From NCBI GenBank assembly GCA_038142525.1, contig JAYQKE010000020.1:1-15598 (forward strand): DNA of 15,598 bases, written 5' to 3'. The notes under the pieces were generated by a model, which saw nothing but the letters and a program-made list of their open reading frames with translations, was not told the DNA's origin and did not search any database. Each line of letters begins with the position of its first letter. The stretch's first letter is position 1. This stretch comes from CAJQHK01 sp038142525 (GTDB lineage: Bacteria; Pseudomonadota; Alphaproteobacteria; Rickettsiales; UBA1997). Positions 6,612-15,537 of the stretch are shown here, one piece after another. The position numbers were made by a program, and so were the translations under genes.

Positions 6612-6630
6612 GGGTAGTTTTGTCTATCAA
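6602..6630 (-). promoter_or_regulatory. Sigma70-like promoter for the minus-strand gene
   Basis: Read on the minus strand: TTGATA (6630-6625), 17-bp spacer, TATACT (6607-6602). This is the best-matched promoter in the window. Transcription would begin near 6595 and leave a leader of about 40 nt before the ATG at 6555. Confidence 0.65.
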
Positions 6631-6670
6631 GTTAATAAGCGCACTTTTTAATCAGATTATTTAAGAATTT

Positions 6671-7185
6671 ATGAAAGAATATGGAGCTATCAATAAGAGG
6701 CTTATGCACGGCATCGAGGCATCACGGATGGAGCCGTTAGAAAGGCAATAAAAGCTGGCAGAATTACCAAGAATAAAAATGATAAAATCGATCCAGAATT
6801 AGCAGATAAACAATGGTCAAAAAATACTGATCCAGCCCAAGTTAAAGAAAAAAAAAAGGAAGAGGAAGTCAGGCAAGAAACTGGAAATTATAATCCTGCA
6901 CCACTCGGGCCAAGTTATCAGCAAAGTCGAGCCATAAAAGAAGCTTATAATGCAAAATTAACCAGGCTTCAATTTGAAAGAGAGTCAAAGAAATTAATCT
7001 CAGTAGATGAAGTAAAAATCAGCGCCTTTAATGTTGCAAGAATGACAAGGGACAGAATATTAAATATTCCTGATCGAGTTATTCCTCAGCTTGTGGGCAA
7101 AACTGATATTCACGAGATGAAGGAATTATTAAAATTAGAATTAGTTAAAGCTTTAGAAGAATTATCCAATAATGAAAAATTATGA
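6671..7185 (+). CDS. Terminase small subunit, Nu1-like (one frameshift)
   Basis: DNA-recognition subunit of the packaging motor. The N-terminal ~35 residues form a helix-turn-helix (AYARHRGITDGAVRKAIKAGRI), followed by a charged linker with KEKKKEEEVRQE, then a long helical region (YQQSRAIKEAYNAKLTRLQFERESKKLISVDEV) and RDRILNIPDRVIPQLVGK, typical of Nu1/gp1-like small terminases. ATG 6671 gives MKEYGAINK; one missing A at 6695-6696 is needed to enter the main frame. Corrected length 171 aa. The A10 run at 6848-6857 is in frame as it stands. It overlaps the large-subunit start by 14 nt. No strong ribosome binding site. Confidence 0.85.
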
Positions 7186-9045
7186 TGATCTATATTTTAA
7201 AAGCTTCTGCCAAGGTCTAAAGCCAGATCCAAATTTTAATGTTTCCCAGTGGGCTGATAATCACAGAATTTTAACTTCTGTTTCATCAGCAGAGCCTGGA
7301 CCATGGAGAACAGATAGAACTCCATATTTAAAAGAAATAATGGACTGCTTATCTCCAAGTAACCCTTGTGAAAAGGTGGTTTTTTCATGAAAGGTGCACA
7401 AATTGGTGGAACTGAATGTGGTAATAATTGGATGGGTTTTGTAATTCATCATGCACCAGGACCAATGCTAATTGTTAATCCAACAGTTGAGACGGCAAAA
7501 AGAACCTCAAAAATGAGGATTGATCCTGCAATTGAAAATTGCCCAGCTCTAAAAGAAAAGGTTCAAGATCCAAGATCTAGAGATTCTGGTAATACAATGC
7601 TAATGAAGGAATTTTCAGGTGGGGTTTTGATTTTAACTGGAGCAAATTCTGCGGTTGGGCTTAGATCAATGCCAATAAGTTATTTATTCCTAGATGAAGT
7701 TGATGGTTATCCAGATGATGCAAATGCAGAGGGAGATCCAGTAAATTTAGCAATTCAAAGAAACTGCTACATTTTAGCTAATAAAAAATCTTCATGATAT
7801 CAACCCCGACTATTAAAAATTATAGTCGCATTGAAACTGCTTTTTTAGAGGGAGATCAAAGATATTATTTTGTGCCATGTCCTGATTGTTCTGAGCTACA
7901 AATATTAAAATGGAAAAATATTAAATGGCCAAAAGGACAGCCAGAAAATGCTTATTATAAATGCAAAAAATGTGAAAGCAAATGGGAAGATCATCAAAAA
8001 GCAGAAATATTAAAAAATGGCAAATGGATTGCACAAAATCCTAATAATGAGAGCAAGACAATATCATTTCATTTATCGTCACTTTACTCACCTCATGGCT
8101 GGGTAAGTTTTGGTGATATTGCCAAGGAATTTAGCGAGGTTCATAAAGATCCACCAAGACTTCAAGTTTGGACAAACACCAAATTAGCAGAAACTTGGGA
8201 GGATATGAGTGGCGAGGCTATTGATCCAACAGGACTTCTAAAAAGAAGAGAAAACTTCGGCAAACATCTACCAAGAGATGTAGCGATAATTACAGCTGGC
8301 GTTGATGTTCAAGATAATAGATTGGAATTAGAAATTGTTGGCTGGGGAAAAGATGAAGAATCATGGTCACTTGATTATCAGGTAATTTATGGTGATCCAT
8401 CAACTCCTGATTTATGGAATGATTTAGATAAAATTTGAGCAATAATTTTACTCACAGCAGAGATTTAGGAAATTTTGCAATTACTGCAGTAGCAGTTGAT
8501 TCAGGTGGTCATTATACCGATCATGTCATCAATTACTGCGATGAGCGTAAACATAAAAGATTTTGGGCAATTAAAGGAAGTTCCAATGGAAATGGAGTTC
8601 CAATATGGCCAGTAAGAGCTAGTCAAAGTAAAAGACTAAAAAAACCAGTTTATGTAATTGGCGTAAATGATACAAAAGAAACATTAATGCAAAGACTTCG
8701 CATTGAAAATTCAGGTGCTGGTTATTGGCATTTTCCAATTGAGCGTGATCAAGAATGGTTCAACCAAATTACATCTGAAGTTATTAAAACCAAATATGTA
8801 AAAGGCAGACCAACTAGAACTTGGCAACCTCGAAAAGAAGGAATTGCCACTGAGGGCTTGGATTGCCGAGTTTATGCTTTTGCAAAGCACTTCGAGGCTT
8901 AGTTAGAAATTGGAAATTAGATTTAAATAAATTGGCTCACAAATTATCAGAAATTCCACTTCGAAATTCTGATACACCAATTATGAATAATAAATTTGCA
9001 GTCAATTCAAGAAGCAGAAGAGTTCGAAGCAAAGGAATAAACTAA
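7172..9045 (+). CDS. Terminase large subunit, lambda GpA family (at least four frameshifts)
   Basis: Packaging ATPase and nuclease. The deviant Walker A KGAQIGGTE (74-82) has its Lys at the first position, as in lambda GpA (KSARVGYSK, 76-84). Walker B YLFLDEVD puts D175-E176 where lambda has its catalytic Glu. A zinc-ribbon-like pair CPDC...CKKC follows around 230-260, and the nuclease motif GVDVQDNRLE begins near residue 377 (D379). Single missing bases are needed in T6 7380-7385, A6 7783-7788, TTT 8434-8436 and AAA 8883-8885. With them the protein is 625 aa (lambda 641). A further +A (7761-7763) and -T (7772-7775) pair would restore the more usual RTATFLANKKIFMIS segment. Ends RRVRSKGIN, typical of the family. 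Confidence 0.93.
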
Positions 9046-9050
9046 AAATC

Positions 9051-9258
9051 ATGAAATCTCTAGAAGAACAATTAAGCGAAGTACAGCAAGCTATATCTGA
9101 TATTTTAATTGGCGCTCAAGAAGCAAGCTATAATGGGCAAAGAGTTAAAAAAGCAGATTTGGCAATTTTAGAAGTTAAGAGAAAAAAGACTGTTGGTGCA
9201 AATTAAACGTAAAAGCCGAGGCGGTATAAGAGTTAGAAATATTATTCCTCAAGATTAA
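9051..9258 (+). CDS. gpW-like head-tail connector (one frameshift)
   Basis: Small protein between terminase and portal, the place of lambda W. The first part reads MKSLEEQLSEVQQAISDILIGAQEAS, then GQRVKKADLAILEV; the end RKSRGGIRVRNIIPQD resembles the Gly/Arg-rich end of gpW/DUF6148-type proteins. The frame changes in A6 9182-9187; removing one A gives KRKRLLVQIKRKSRGG and a 68-residue protein, the same length as lambda W. gpW plugs the portal after packaging and prepares the tail-joining surface. Assignment rests on position, length and loose motif fit. Confidence 0.75.
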
Positions 9259-9261
9259 ATA

Positions 9262-10837
9262 ATGAGTAGAATTCCTAAAATTGAAGCAACTTGGCTTGAT
9301 AGAACTATATCCTATTTTAATCCAGAAACTGGGTTAAAAAGATTAGAGGCAAGAACAAGAATTGCCCTTGCTGGTGGCTATACAGGCGCTAGAAGAGATA
9401 GAAGACAAACTAAAAGTTGGAATACAGCCGATGGCTCTGCTGACAATGTTACTTTACCTGATTTGCCAGCTCTTCGGGAGCGATCTCGTGATTTACTCAG
9501 AAATGCTCCACTTGCTTGTGGTGCTGTAAATACAGTTGTTACGAATGTGGTTGGAACTGGCTTAAAAGTTCAGTCCCATATTGATCGAGAAATTTTAAAG
9601 CCATTTTTTAAGGGTGAAGATGAGTTTGATAAATTTGAAAGAAGCGCCGAGCGAATCTTTAGAAATTGGGCAGAAAGTGCTGATTGTGATATTACTAGAT
9701 CTCAAAGCTTTTTGAAATTCAAAATCTGATTTTAAGATCAGTTCTCGAGAGTGGTGATATTTTTATCCTAAAAAGAAATGTCCCAAGAAATGGAAAAATT
9801 ATTGATCTATCTTTGCAATTAGTAGAAGCAGATAGAGTCAGCAATCCAAACTACAAAATAGATGATGGCAAATTATCTGCTGGCGTGCAAATGGATAATA
9901 ATGGAGCACCAATTGCTTATCATATTTGTAACCAACATCCAGATGATTACCAAAGTGAGAAAGCTAAAAAATATGTAAAAATCCCTGCTTTTGATAAATA
10001 TGATAATAGGCAAGTATTTCATATATTTAATCGAATCAGACCAGGTTTAACAAGAGGTGTTCCATATTTAGCGCCTGTAATTGAAAGCTTAAAACAATTA
10101 GATCGTTACACCGAGGCAGAAATTATGGCGGCCTGTAGTATCTTCTATGTTTACAGTTTTTGTAAAATCTGAAGATGAGCAAGGTTTAGCGCCAATGACT
10201 CCGCTCGATGAAAGTTATTCTAAGAAAAGTGATGGAGATTATAAATTAGCACCAGGTGCCATTCTTGATCTACAACCTAATGAAAATATTGAGATTGCCG
10301 ATCCCAAAAGACCAAATCAAGCATTTGATCCTTTTGTGCAAGCAATACTTCGGCAAGTTGGCGTAGCTTTAGAGCTACCTTTTGAAATTCTAATCAAACA
10401 TTTCACGGCGAGTTATTCAGCGCTCAAGGCAAGCACTTGTTGAAGCGTGGAAATTTTTCTCAAGCAGAAGAAGTTGGTTATCAATTCAACTTTGCCAGCC
10501 AATTTATGAAATGGTAATAACTGAGGCTATTGCTAAAGGCTTATTAAAAGCACCAGGATTCTTCAATAATGATCTGATTAAAAATGCTTATTTAGGAGCT
10601 CAGTGGATTGGCCCACCTCGTGGTCAAATTGATCAACTAAAAGAAGTTAAAGCAAAGCAGAACTTCGAATAAATGTTGGAATCTCAACCTTAGCCGAAGA
10701 AACAGCAATTTTAACTGGTGGTGATTGGGAGAGGAAATATCCACAAATTCTAAAAAGAACATGCTTTGAAGCAAAAGGCTGGAATCATTAATCCTGATTT
10801 GAATAAACAAGAAAATATAAAAAAAGAAGATGAATGA
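9262..10837 (+). CDS. Portal protein, lambda B family (five frameshifts)
   Basis: Forms the dodecameric DNA channel at the capsid vertex. Recognisable stretches: RIALAGGYTGARRDRRQTKSW (residues ~35-55), LPDLPALRERSRDLLRN, AVNTVVTNVVGTGLKVQ, LQLVEADRVSNP, HIFNRIRPGLTRGVPYLAPVI, AAVVSSMFTVFVKS, QVGVALELPFEILIKHFTASYSA and GPPRGQIDQLKE, in family order. Frame repairs: T missing at 9709-9713; extra C (or T) at 10132-10134; extra A at 10436-10437; A missing at 10654-10656; extra A in 10752-10756. The corrected product is 524 aa (lambda B 533). The stop overlaps the next start by 8 nt (ATGAATGA), so coupling with the protease is likely. Confidence 0.92.
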
Positions 10838-12170
10838 TCTTTTAAAAATAGCTAAATATTGGGCGATTGAACCTGATTATTTAAGGTCAATTTCTAAAGA
10901 AGCTCTGTCAATAAAATCAGAGAAGCATTTGGATAATACTGGGTCAGTTTCAATAAGAGATGGCACTGCAATTATTCCAATTCATGGCCCAATAACAGCA
11001 AGAAATACATTTTTTAGTTTATTTGCTGGCGGCACTTCTCTTGAAACTTTAGCAAAGGATTTTCAAGAAGCTCTAAATAATGAAGATGTAAAATCAATAT
11101 TATTTGATATTGATTCTCCTGGTGGGGTTGCTGTGGGGCCTTTTGAATTTGCTGAGATGATTTATAATGCCAGAGGCAGGAAGCCAATTTATTCCTATAT
11201 CGGAAGAAATGGATCATCAGCTGCTTATTGGCTCGCTAGTGCTACAGAAAAGATAATCGTTAATCCATCAGCTTTAGTTGGGTCAATTGGAGTTGTTACC
11301 ACAATTCCAGTTCAGGAACAACCAGATCAGGATGGCTATAAAAATATTGAGATTGTTTCAAGTAATCTTTCGCCTTAAAAAGGCCAGACCCAAAAACAAA
11401 GGAAGGTTTAGCAGAAATAAGAAGAGAACTAGATGATCTTGAATCAACCTTCATTGAATCAATCGCAAAATATCGATCAATTACACCAGAAATTATCAAA
11501 GCTGATTTTGGTGGAGGTGGCGGTGTAGTTATTGGAAGTCAGGCAATTAATAAAAATATGGCTGACGCTCTTGGTACTTATGAGGAGGTTTTAGCAAATC
11601 TTAATCAAAAATTTAATTCAAATAATCAAATTATGTCAAAAGAACAAAATAAAGAAACTAAGGCAGATATTTCCAAAAGGGAAATAACTGCTGATTACAT
11701 CAAAAAAGAATTTCCTGATGTTACCAATACTATTATACAAGAAGTATCATCAGATATTAAAAAAGAAGCTTTTGCGGATGGCGCTAAACATGAGCGAGAT
11801 AGAATTTTAGCAATAGAATCTGCCGCTCTTCCTGGTCATGAAGATTTAATAGCAGAAGCTAAAAAGGACAGTTCAATTACTGCTGAGAAATTAGCTCTCA
11901 AAATAATTGCAGCAGAAAAACAAAAAGCCTCTGACTATCTGGCAAATTCAAAAATGAGTGAATCTGAAATGCCAAAAATTGAGCCTAATATTGAACCAGA
12001 ATCAAAGCAAAAAAGAGGAAATTGATGCTAATCTTCCAATCAAGCAAAAGGCGAAAATTCTCTGGGATAAGGATTCAAAATTAAGAACTGAATTTGGTGA
12101 TGATTTTGAAAGTTACCATGCTTTTGCAAAAGCTGAAGAAAGCAATCAGGTAAGGATTTTATCTAAATAA
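10830..12170 (+). CDS. Capsid maturation protease (S49, lambda C-like) with C-terminal scaffold (two frameshifts)
   Basis: The N-terminal ~220 residues are a ClpP/S49-like protease: AIIPIHGPIT, LFDIDSPGGVAVG (oxyanion region), then NGSSAAYWLASATEKI with S130 the likely nucleophile and SALVGSIGVVTT. Downstream, GLAEIRRELDDLESTFIESI and a Gly-rich linker (FGGGGGVVIGSQAI) lead to a long charged helical tail, the scaffold. Frame repairs: one T missing at 11375-11376 (restores SPLKRPDPKTKEG) and one extra A in A6 12009-12014 (restores KQKEEIDANLPIKQK). The corrected length is 446 aa (lambda C 439). As in lambda, it would cleave scaffold and portal during prohead maturation. Confidence 0.9.
11633..12170 (+). 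CDS. Possible nested scaffold protein (Nu3-like internal start)
   Basis: Lambda makes its scaffold Nu3 from an in-frame start inside gene C. Here ATG 11633 (residue 269 of the reconstructed protease) would begin MSKEQNKETKADISKREITA and yield about 178 charged, helix-rich residues; ATG 11558 (residue 244) is an alternative. No strong Shine-Dalgarno sequence sits at the right distance from either, although GAGGAGG occurs at 11582-11588. The A6 frameshift near 12009 affects this product as well. This is inference by analogy. Confidence 0.35.
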
Positions 12171-12196
12171 TTTTAACAATTTAAAGAAAAATAAAA

Positions 12197-12622
12197 ATGG
12201 TACAATTAACAAAAGATTTAACAAGAACCTATGAATTGGGAGATATTAATGAATATCCAATTCTTGGTGGTGAATTAATTTATCAAGGAGCGACTATTGG
12301 GTTTAGAAGTTGCCAGTGGTTATGTTCGCTCTTTACAAGCTGGTGATAAATTTGTCGGTTTTGCTGAAGATAATATTGATGCTTCAAATGCCTCAGATGG
12401 TGAAAAAAATATCAGGTAAAAAGAAGAGGAAATGTAACTCTAGAATTAAGCGGAGCTACAATAACTGATGTTGGCAAATCTCTTTATGCCACTGATGATA
12501 ATACATTCACTTTATCATCTGCAGGAAGTTCAGTTTATATCGGTCAAATTTCTAGGCATCAATATGACAGCGAAATCATCGTAGATTTTGACTCTGCAAA
12601 TATTCCTCCAGCAGTAGTTTAA
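12197..12622 (+). CDS. Head decoration protein, DUF2190-like (two compensating frameshifts)
   Basis: Lies between the protease and the capsid gene, the place of lambda D. The reconstructed 141 residues show a beta-rich barrel-type pattern: YELGDINEYPI, YQGATIGLEVASGYVRSL, AGDKFVGFAEDNIDASN, IRVKRRGNVTLELSG, ATITDVGKSLYATDDNTFTL, YIGQISRH. This is the layout of DUF2190/capsid-cement proteins that trim capsid lattices. The frame is shifted by an extra G in GGG 12299-12301 and restored by a missing G at 12415-12416, so about 38 codons in between are misread if taken literally. An ORF finder misses this gene entirely because no frame stays open long enough. Confidence 0.8.
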
Positions 12623-12661
12623 GCTGCTGATTCCAAACTAATAATTTAAAAGAAAAATATT

Positions 12662-13628
12662 ATGTCATTAAGCGAATTATCATCAAGGGCTATTATTGGC
12701 CGTTATTACAAGAGACTAAATCAAAAATCAGGCATGGCTTGGGTTGAAGCAGTTTCTAATTATTTCACCTCTGATCAGGAAAGTGAAACTTATAAATGGC
12801 TAGGCCAAGTTCCAACCATGAGAAATTGGGTTGGTGGCAGACAAGCTAAAGGATTTACTACTAACGGCCTAACTATCGAGAATAATCATTTTGAGGCTAC
12901 TTTAGAAATTCCTTTAGTTGATTTAAGGCGTGATAAAACTGGGCAAATTGAGGTTAGAATTAATGAACTAGCTGATCGAACCAATTCTCATTGGGCTCAG
13001 CTTTTATCAAAATTAATAATTGGTGGAGAAAGCACTGTTTGCTATGATGGTCAATATTATTTTGATACTGATCATGTAGATAATAACAGCGGAGTTCAAA
13101 GCAATAAAACTCAAGTTGATTTAACTGCTTTTGCAGGTCAAATTGATGGTGGTGCAGTTGGTGATCCATCTGCTTCCAAGTGAATCTGACTTCGTTTAGC
13201 AATTCTTAAAACCATTCAGCAAATCTTATCATTTAAAGATGATCAAGGTGAACCAATGAATGAAAATGCATCTAAAGTTTTTAGTGGTCGTTCCAACATC
13301 ACTTTGGTATTTAGCAAAATCTGCAGTTTCTGTTCCATTAACTGTTGGTGGTTCAACCAATATGGTTAAGGTTTTAGATGAAGTAGATATTTCAATTAGC
13401 CAAAATCCAAGATTAAATTGGAGTGATAAATTTGCCATATTTAGAACTGATAGTTCAGTTAAGCCTTTCATTCGCCAAGAAGAAAAAAATATCCAATTAA
13501 AAGCAATTGCTGAAGGTTCAGAATTAGAATTTAAGCATGATAAACATTGGTATGGTGTTGATACTTGGAGAAATGTTGGTTATGGCTTCTGGCAACATGC
13601 ATGCCTTACTCAAATGATTAAATCTTAA
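12662..13628 (+). CDS. Major capsid protein, Mu gpT-like (three indels)
   Basis: Main shell protein. The N-terminal part has YKWLGQVPTMRNWVGGRQ and FEATLEIPLVDLRRDKTGQI, and the C-terminal part SSVKPFIRQEEKNIQLKAIAEG, FKHDKHWYGVDTWRNVGYGFWQ; both are hallmarks of Mu gpT (compare AVKPFIFQERR and AAGYGFWQ in Mu). Frame repairs: an extra C or A near 13176-13179, a missing T at 13195-13197 (together restoring SASSESDFVLAILKTIQQIL and removing two in-frame TGA codons) and an extra A at 13274-13276 (restoring ENASKFLVVVPTSLWYL). The corrected length is 321 aa. A Mu-type capsid in an otherwise lambda-type head operon points to module exchange. Confidence 0.9.
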
Positions 13629-13640
13629 TTAAGAAATATT

Positions 13641-14024
13641 ATGAAGAATTATAAAGTAATCAGGGAATATTGCTATAATTGGAGTTGGAATAATTTTAAA
13701 ATTATCCAGCTCCCAGTTTGAGACCAGAGCATCATCATTAAAGCAAAAAAAGAAGGATATTTATATCGTTTTGAGCCAGTTCAATTTAAGCAAGGTGAAG
13801 AAATTATCATCATTTCTGGCAATGTTTCTAAATCAGTGCTTAAAAATTTATCTGATTTATCTGAGCCTGCAAAAAAGCCTGATTCAAAGGATAACAAAAC
13901 TCCTAAAAAGAATCAAAAAGATAAAACCGATGATAAAGGAGCCAATGATATTCCTGAAAATCAAGAAGTTCAAGATCAGATAATTACTGATGGTAATGAT
14001 ATAAATAATTTGCCAAATGTTTAA
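13641..14024 (+). CDS. Small protein between capsid and joiner genes, acidic/basic C-terminal tail (indels)
   Basis: About 127 codons. The N-terminus reads MKNYKVIREYCYNWSWNNFK, similar to short phage proteins of the type MKYK...L-x-x-x-G found after capsid genes. A TGA follows at 13719-13721, but the same frame reopens at once and runs to 14024. An extra T in TTT 13717-13719 balanced by a missing A at 13740-13742 would give IIQLPVETRASSLKAKKEGYLYRFEP, a better sequence without the stop. The second half is hydrophilic and low-complexity (PAKKPDSKDNKTPKKNQKDK). It overlaps the next gene by 8 nt. Function unknown. Confidence 0.6.
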
Positions 14025-14356
14025 TTTTGATGATTTTATTAATAAGCCATCAATTGGAATATTTGGTCAAATTGCAACAATAACTCCAGCAAAAATGAAT
14101 TTGCACCTTTTGAGATTAATGGAGATTTTCACGAAGATTATAAAGAGATTAATCCTGATTCAAGTGATGTCTCCATTACCTCATCGGTGATTGCGATCTT
14201 TATCAGAATTCTGATTTGCCTGATTATTATCCAAAAATTAATCAAGGGGATTTAATTGAAATTGATGGCAAAAATTATCAAATCATTGATGTGCAAATTC
14301 ACATTCCAGGAAGTAAAAAACTAGTTCTTCATGAGTCATCCGAGATCAACAATTAG
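14017..14356 (+). CDS. Head-tail joining protein, lambda FII-like (two frameshifts)
   Basis: Reconstructed 113 residues, close to lambda FII (117). It has the expected order: MFNFDDFINKPSIGIFG at the start, DLPDYYPKINQGDLIEIDG and KNYQIIDVQIHIPGSKKLVL at the end, a beta-rich C-terminal barrel in the family. One A is missing in the A5 at 14091-14095 and another at 14207-14208. The protein would add to the connector below gpW and dock the tail. It overlaps its neighbours on both sides (8 nt and 26 nt), supporting these boundaries. It is fragmented in all frames and would be missed by ordinary gene calling. Confidence 0.75.
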
Positions 14357-14812
14357 AAATGCTATTATTAATCAGTTAAATGGAAAAACGGATGCTGAAG
14401 ACAGAATTTATGGCAATAGAGCTAAGCCTCTTATTTGATCAATTTTTGCCAGCAATTTTGGTTTATGTTAAGGATGAAAATATCATTAGAGGAACGATTT
14501 GAAACTGATGGATTTGGTCCATTAAAAAGAGAGTTAGAAATTGCCATTGAAGCAGTGATTTTAGGCGGAGATGATTTTGATCAAAAGCTAGATGATTTAT
14601 CAAGCCAAATAGAATCAGCACTTGATGGCTTTGAAATTGAAACGAGAAAATCGGATATTTTAAAGCTCAAATCAACTGAAATCGATTCATCCATTGAAGG
14701 CAGTAAAATTTATGGAGCAATAAGGCTGACATATTCAGTTACTTATCGCGCGGCAGTAAAACAACCCTTAGATGAAGGGGTGTTACCAACAGAAATCAAT
14801 ACAAACTTATGA
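14331..14812 (+). CDS. Tail terminator / minor tail protein U-like (two frameshifts)
   Basis: Reconstructed 159 residues: MSHPRSTIRNAIINQLNG, DRIYGNRAKPLFDQFLPAI, LVYVKDE, then RELEIAIEAVILGGDDFDQ, LDDLSSQIESALDGFE, LKSTEIDSS and IYGAIRLTYSVTYRA, which follow the gpU-type tail-terminator fold (leading helix, four-strand sheet, long helix, closing strand). Extra Ts at 14431-14432 and 14498-14500 must be removed. It would cap the tail tube and bind the head connector. Its TGA overlaps the next ATG (ATGA). Confidence 0.78.
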
Positions 14813-14975
14813 AGATAAAAATAATTTCAAATCACACAAAATATAAAAAAGACCAAATTATTGATTTGGCAGAAAAAGAAGCAATCCTCTTTTGACAAAT
14901 GGTAAAGCAATCAGGGCTCGTAAAACACAAGAAGCCCCAAAAGAAATCAAGAAGGATAAAAAGCAAAATGTTTGA
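14809..14975 (+). CDS. Small basic protein before the spike gene (one frameshift)
   Basis: ATG 14809 overlaps the U-like stop as ATGA. Adding one A at 14883-14884 turns EAILF-stop into EANPLLTNGKAIRARKTQEA and gives 55 residues ending at 14975, 8 nt inside the next gene. The start MKIKIISNHTKYKKDQIIDL with a later A-x-x-L-x-x-x-G-x-A is a pattern shared by many short phage proteins of unknown role. Overlaps at both ends favour a real gene. Confidence 0.6.
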
Positions 14976-15537
14976 TGAGGAGCAAGGCTTCACATTAAAT
15001 GATCTGGGTCGCAGATTAGCAAATATCATCAGAATTGGCACGATTTTTGAAATAGATTTTCAAACAGCAAAAGCTAGAGTCAAAATTGGTGAATTAGAAA
15101 CCGATTTTTTGCCTTGGGCAAATGCTAATAGTGGAAGCAATAATAGTTGGAATCCTCCAGAAATTGATGAGCAAGTAATTATTTTATCACCATCAGGAGA
15201 TCTAAGTCAGGCAGTAATTCTGCCATCACTTTACAAAAATAACGCCAGCGATTCTGACCAAAATATAAAATCGATCACCTATCAGGATGGTTCAAAAATA
15301 AGTTTTGATATAGCGTCAGGAACTTTGGATTTAGATCTTAAAGGAGATGTAAAAATTAAGGTTGTGGGAAATGCAGAAATTGAAGCGACTAAAGTTACTT
15401 TAAAAGGCGATGTTGATCTTGGTGGATCAGGCGGACAACCAATTGCCAGAATTGGTGATAAAGTTGAAATTACTGCTGGCTCTTCTGCTGGTCAGTGGCC
15501 GATAATATCAGGATCAAGTTTAGTGAAATCAGCATGA
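14968..15537 (+). CDS. Baseplate assembly protein V (P2 gpV-like spike)
   Basis: Intact, 189 residues from ATG 14968; an upstream in-frame ATG at 14899 would lie inside the preceding gene and adds a Lys-rich leader foreign to the family. Residues ~1-90 fit the gp5/gpV OB-fold domain (LANIIRIGTIFEIDFQTAKARVKIG, FLPWANANSGSNNSWNPPEIDEQVIIL, GDLSQAVILPSLY). The rest is the trimeric beta-helix stem with repeating G-D-V/K-x-K/D strands (LDLKGDVKIKVVG, VTLKGDVDLGG), ending in a PAAR-like ARIGDKVEI...IISGSS segment. It forms the membrane-piercing spike of a contractile tail. Its stop overlaps the next start (ATGA). It is the only late gene without a frameshift. Confidence 0.9.
   Translation: MFDEEQGFTLNDLGRRLANIIRIGTIFEIDFQTAKARVKIGELETDFLPWANANSGSNNSWNPPEIDEQVIILSPSGDLSQAVILPSLYKNNASDSDQNIKSITYQDGSKISFDIASGTLDLDLKGDVKIKVVGNAEIEATKVTLKGDVDLGGSGGQPIARIGDKVEITAGSSAGQWPIISGSSLVKSA

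Noticed and set aside
6848..6857. A10 run in the small terminase gene as a frameshift site
   Set aside because: The frame is continuous through it (E-K-K-K-E) and homologous sequence continues on both sides.
7380..7390. Programmed ribosomal frameshift in the terminase at the T6 run
   Set aside because: The run could slip, but the same kind of shift occurs in almost every gene, in both directions and without any conserved slippery heptamer or pseudoknot; terminase genes are not known for this.
13229..13471. Minus-strand ORF opposite the capsid gene
   Set aside because: It shadows strongly recognised Mu gpT-like sequence on the + strand; the minus ORF at 12960-13202 is rejected for the same reason.
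13771..13983. Ile/Lys/Leu-rich + strand ORF within the small post-capsid gene
   Set aside because: It is an out-of-frame reading of the Lys/Asp-rich tail; the frame ending at 14024 links to a start at 13641 and overlaps the next gene properly.
14899..14967. Longer start for the V-like spike gene at ATG 14899
   Set aside because: The extra 23 residues overlap the preceding small gene in another frame, are Lys-rich and do not fit gpV; ATG 14968 begins the family-like sequence.
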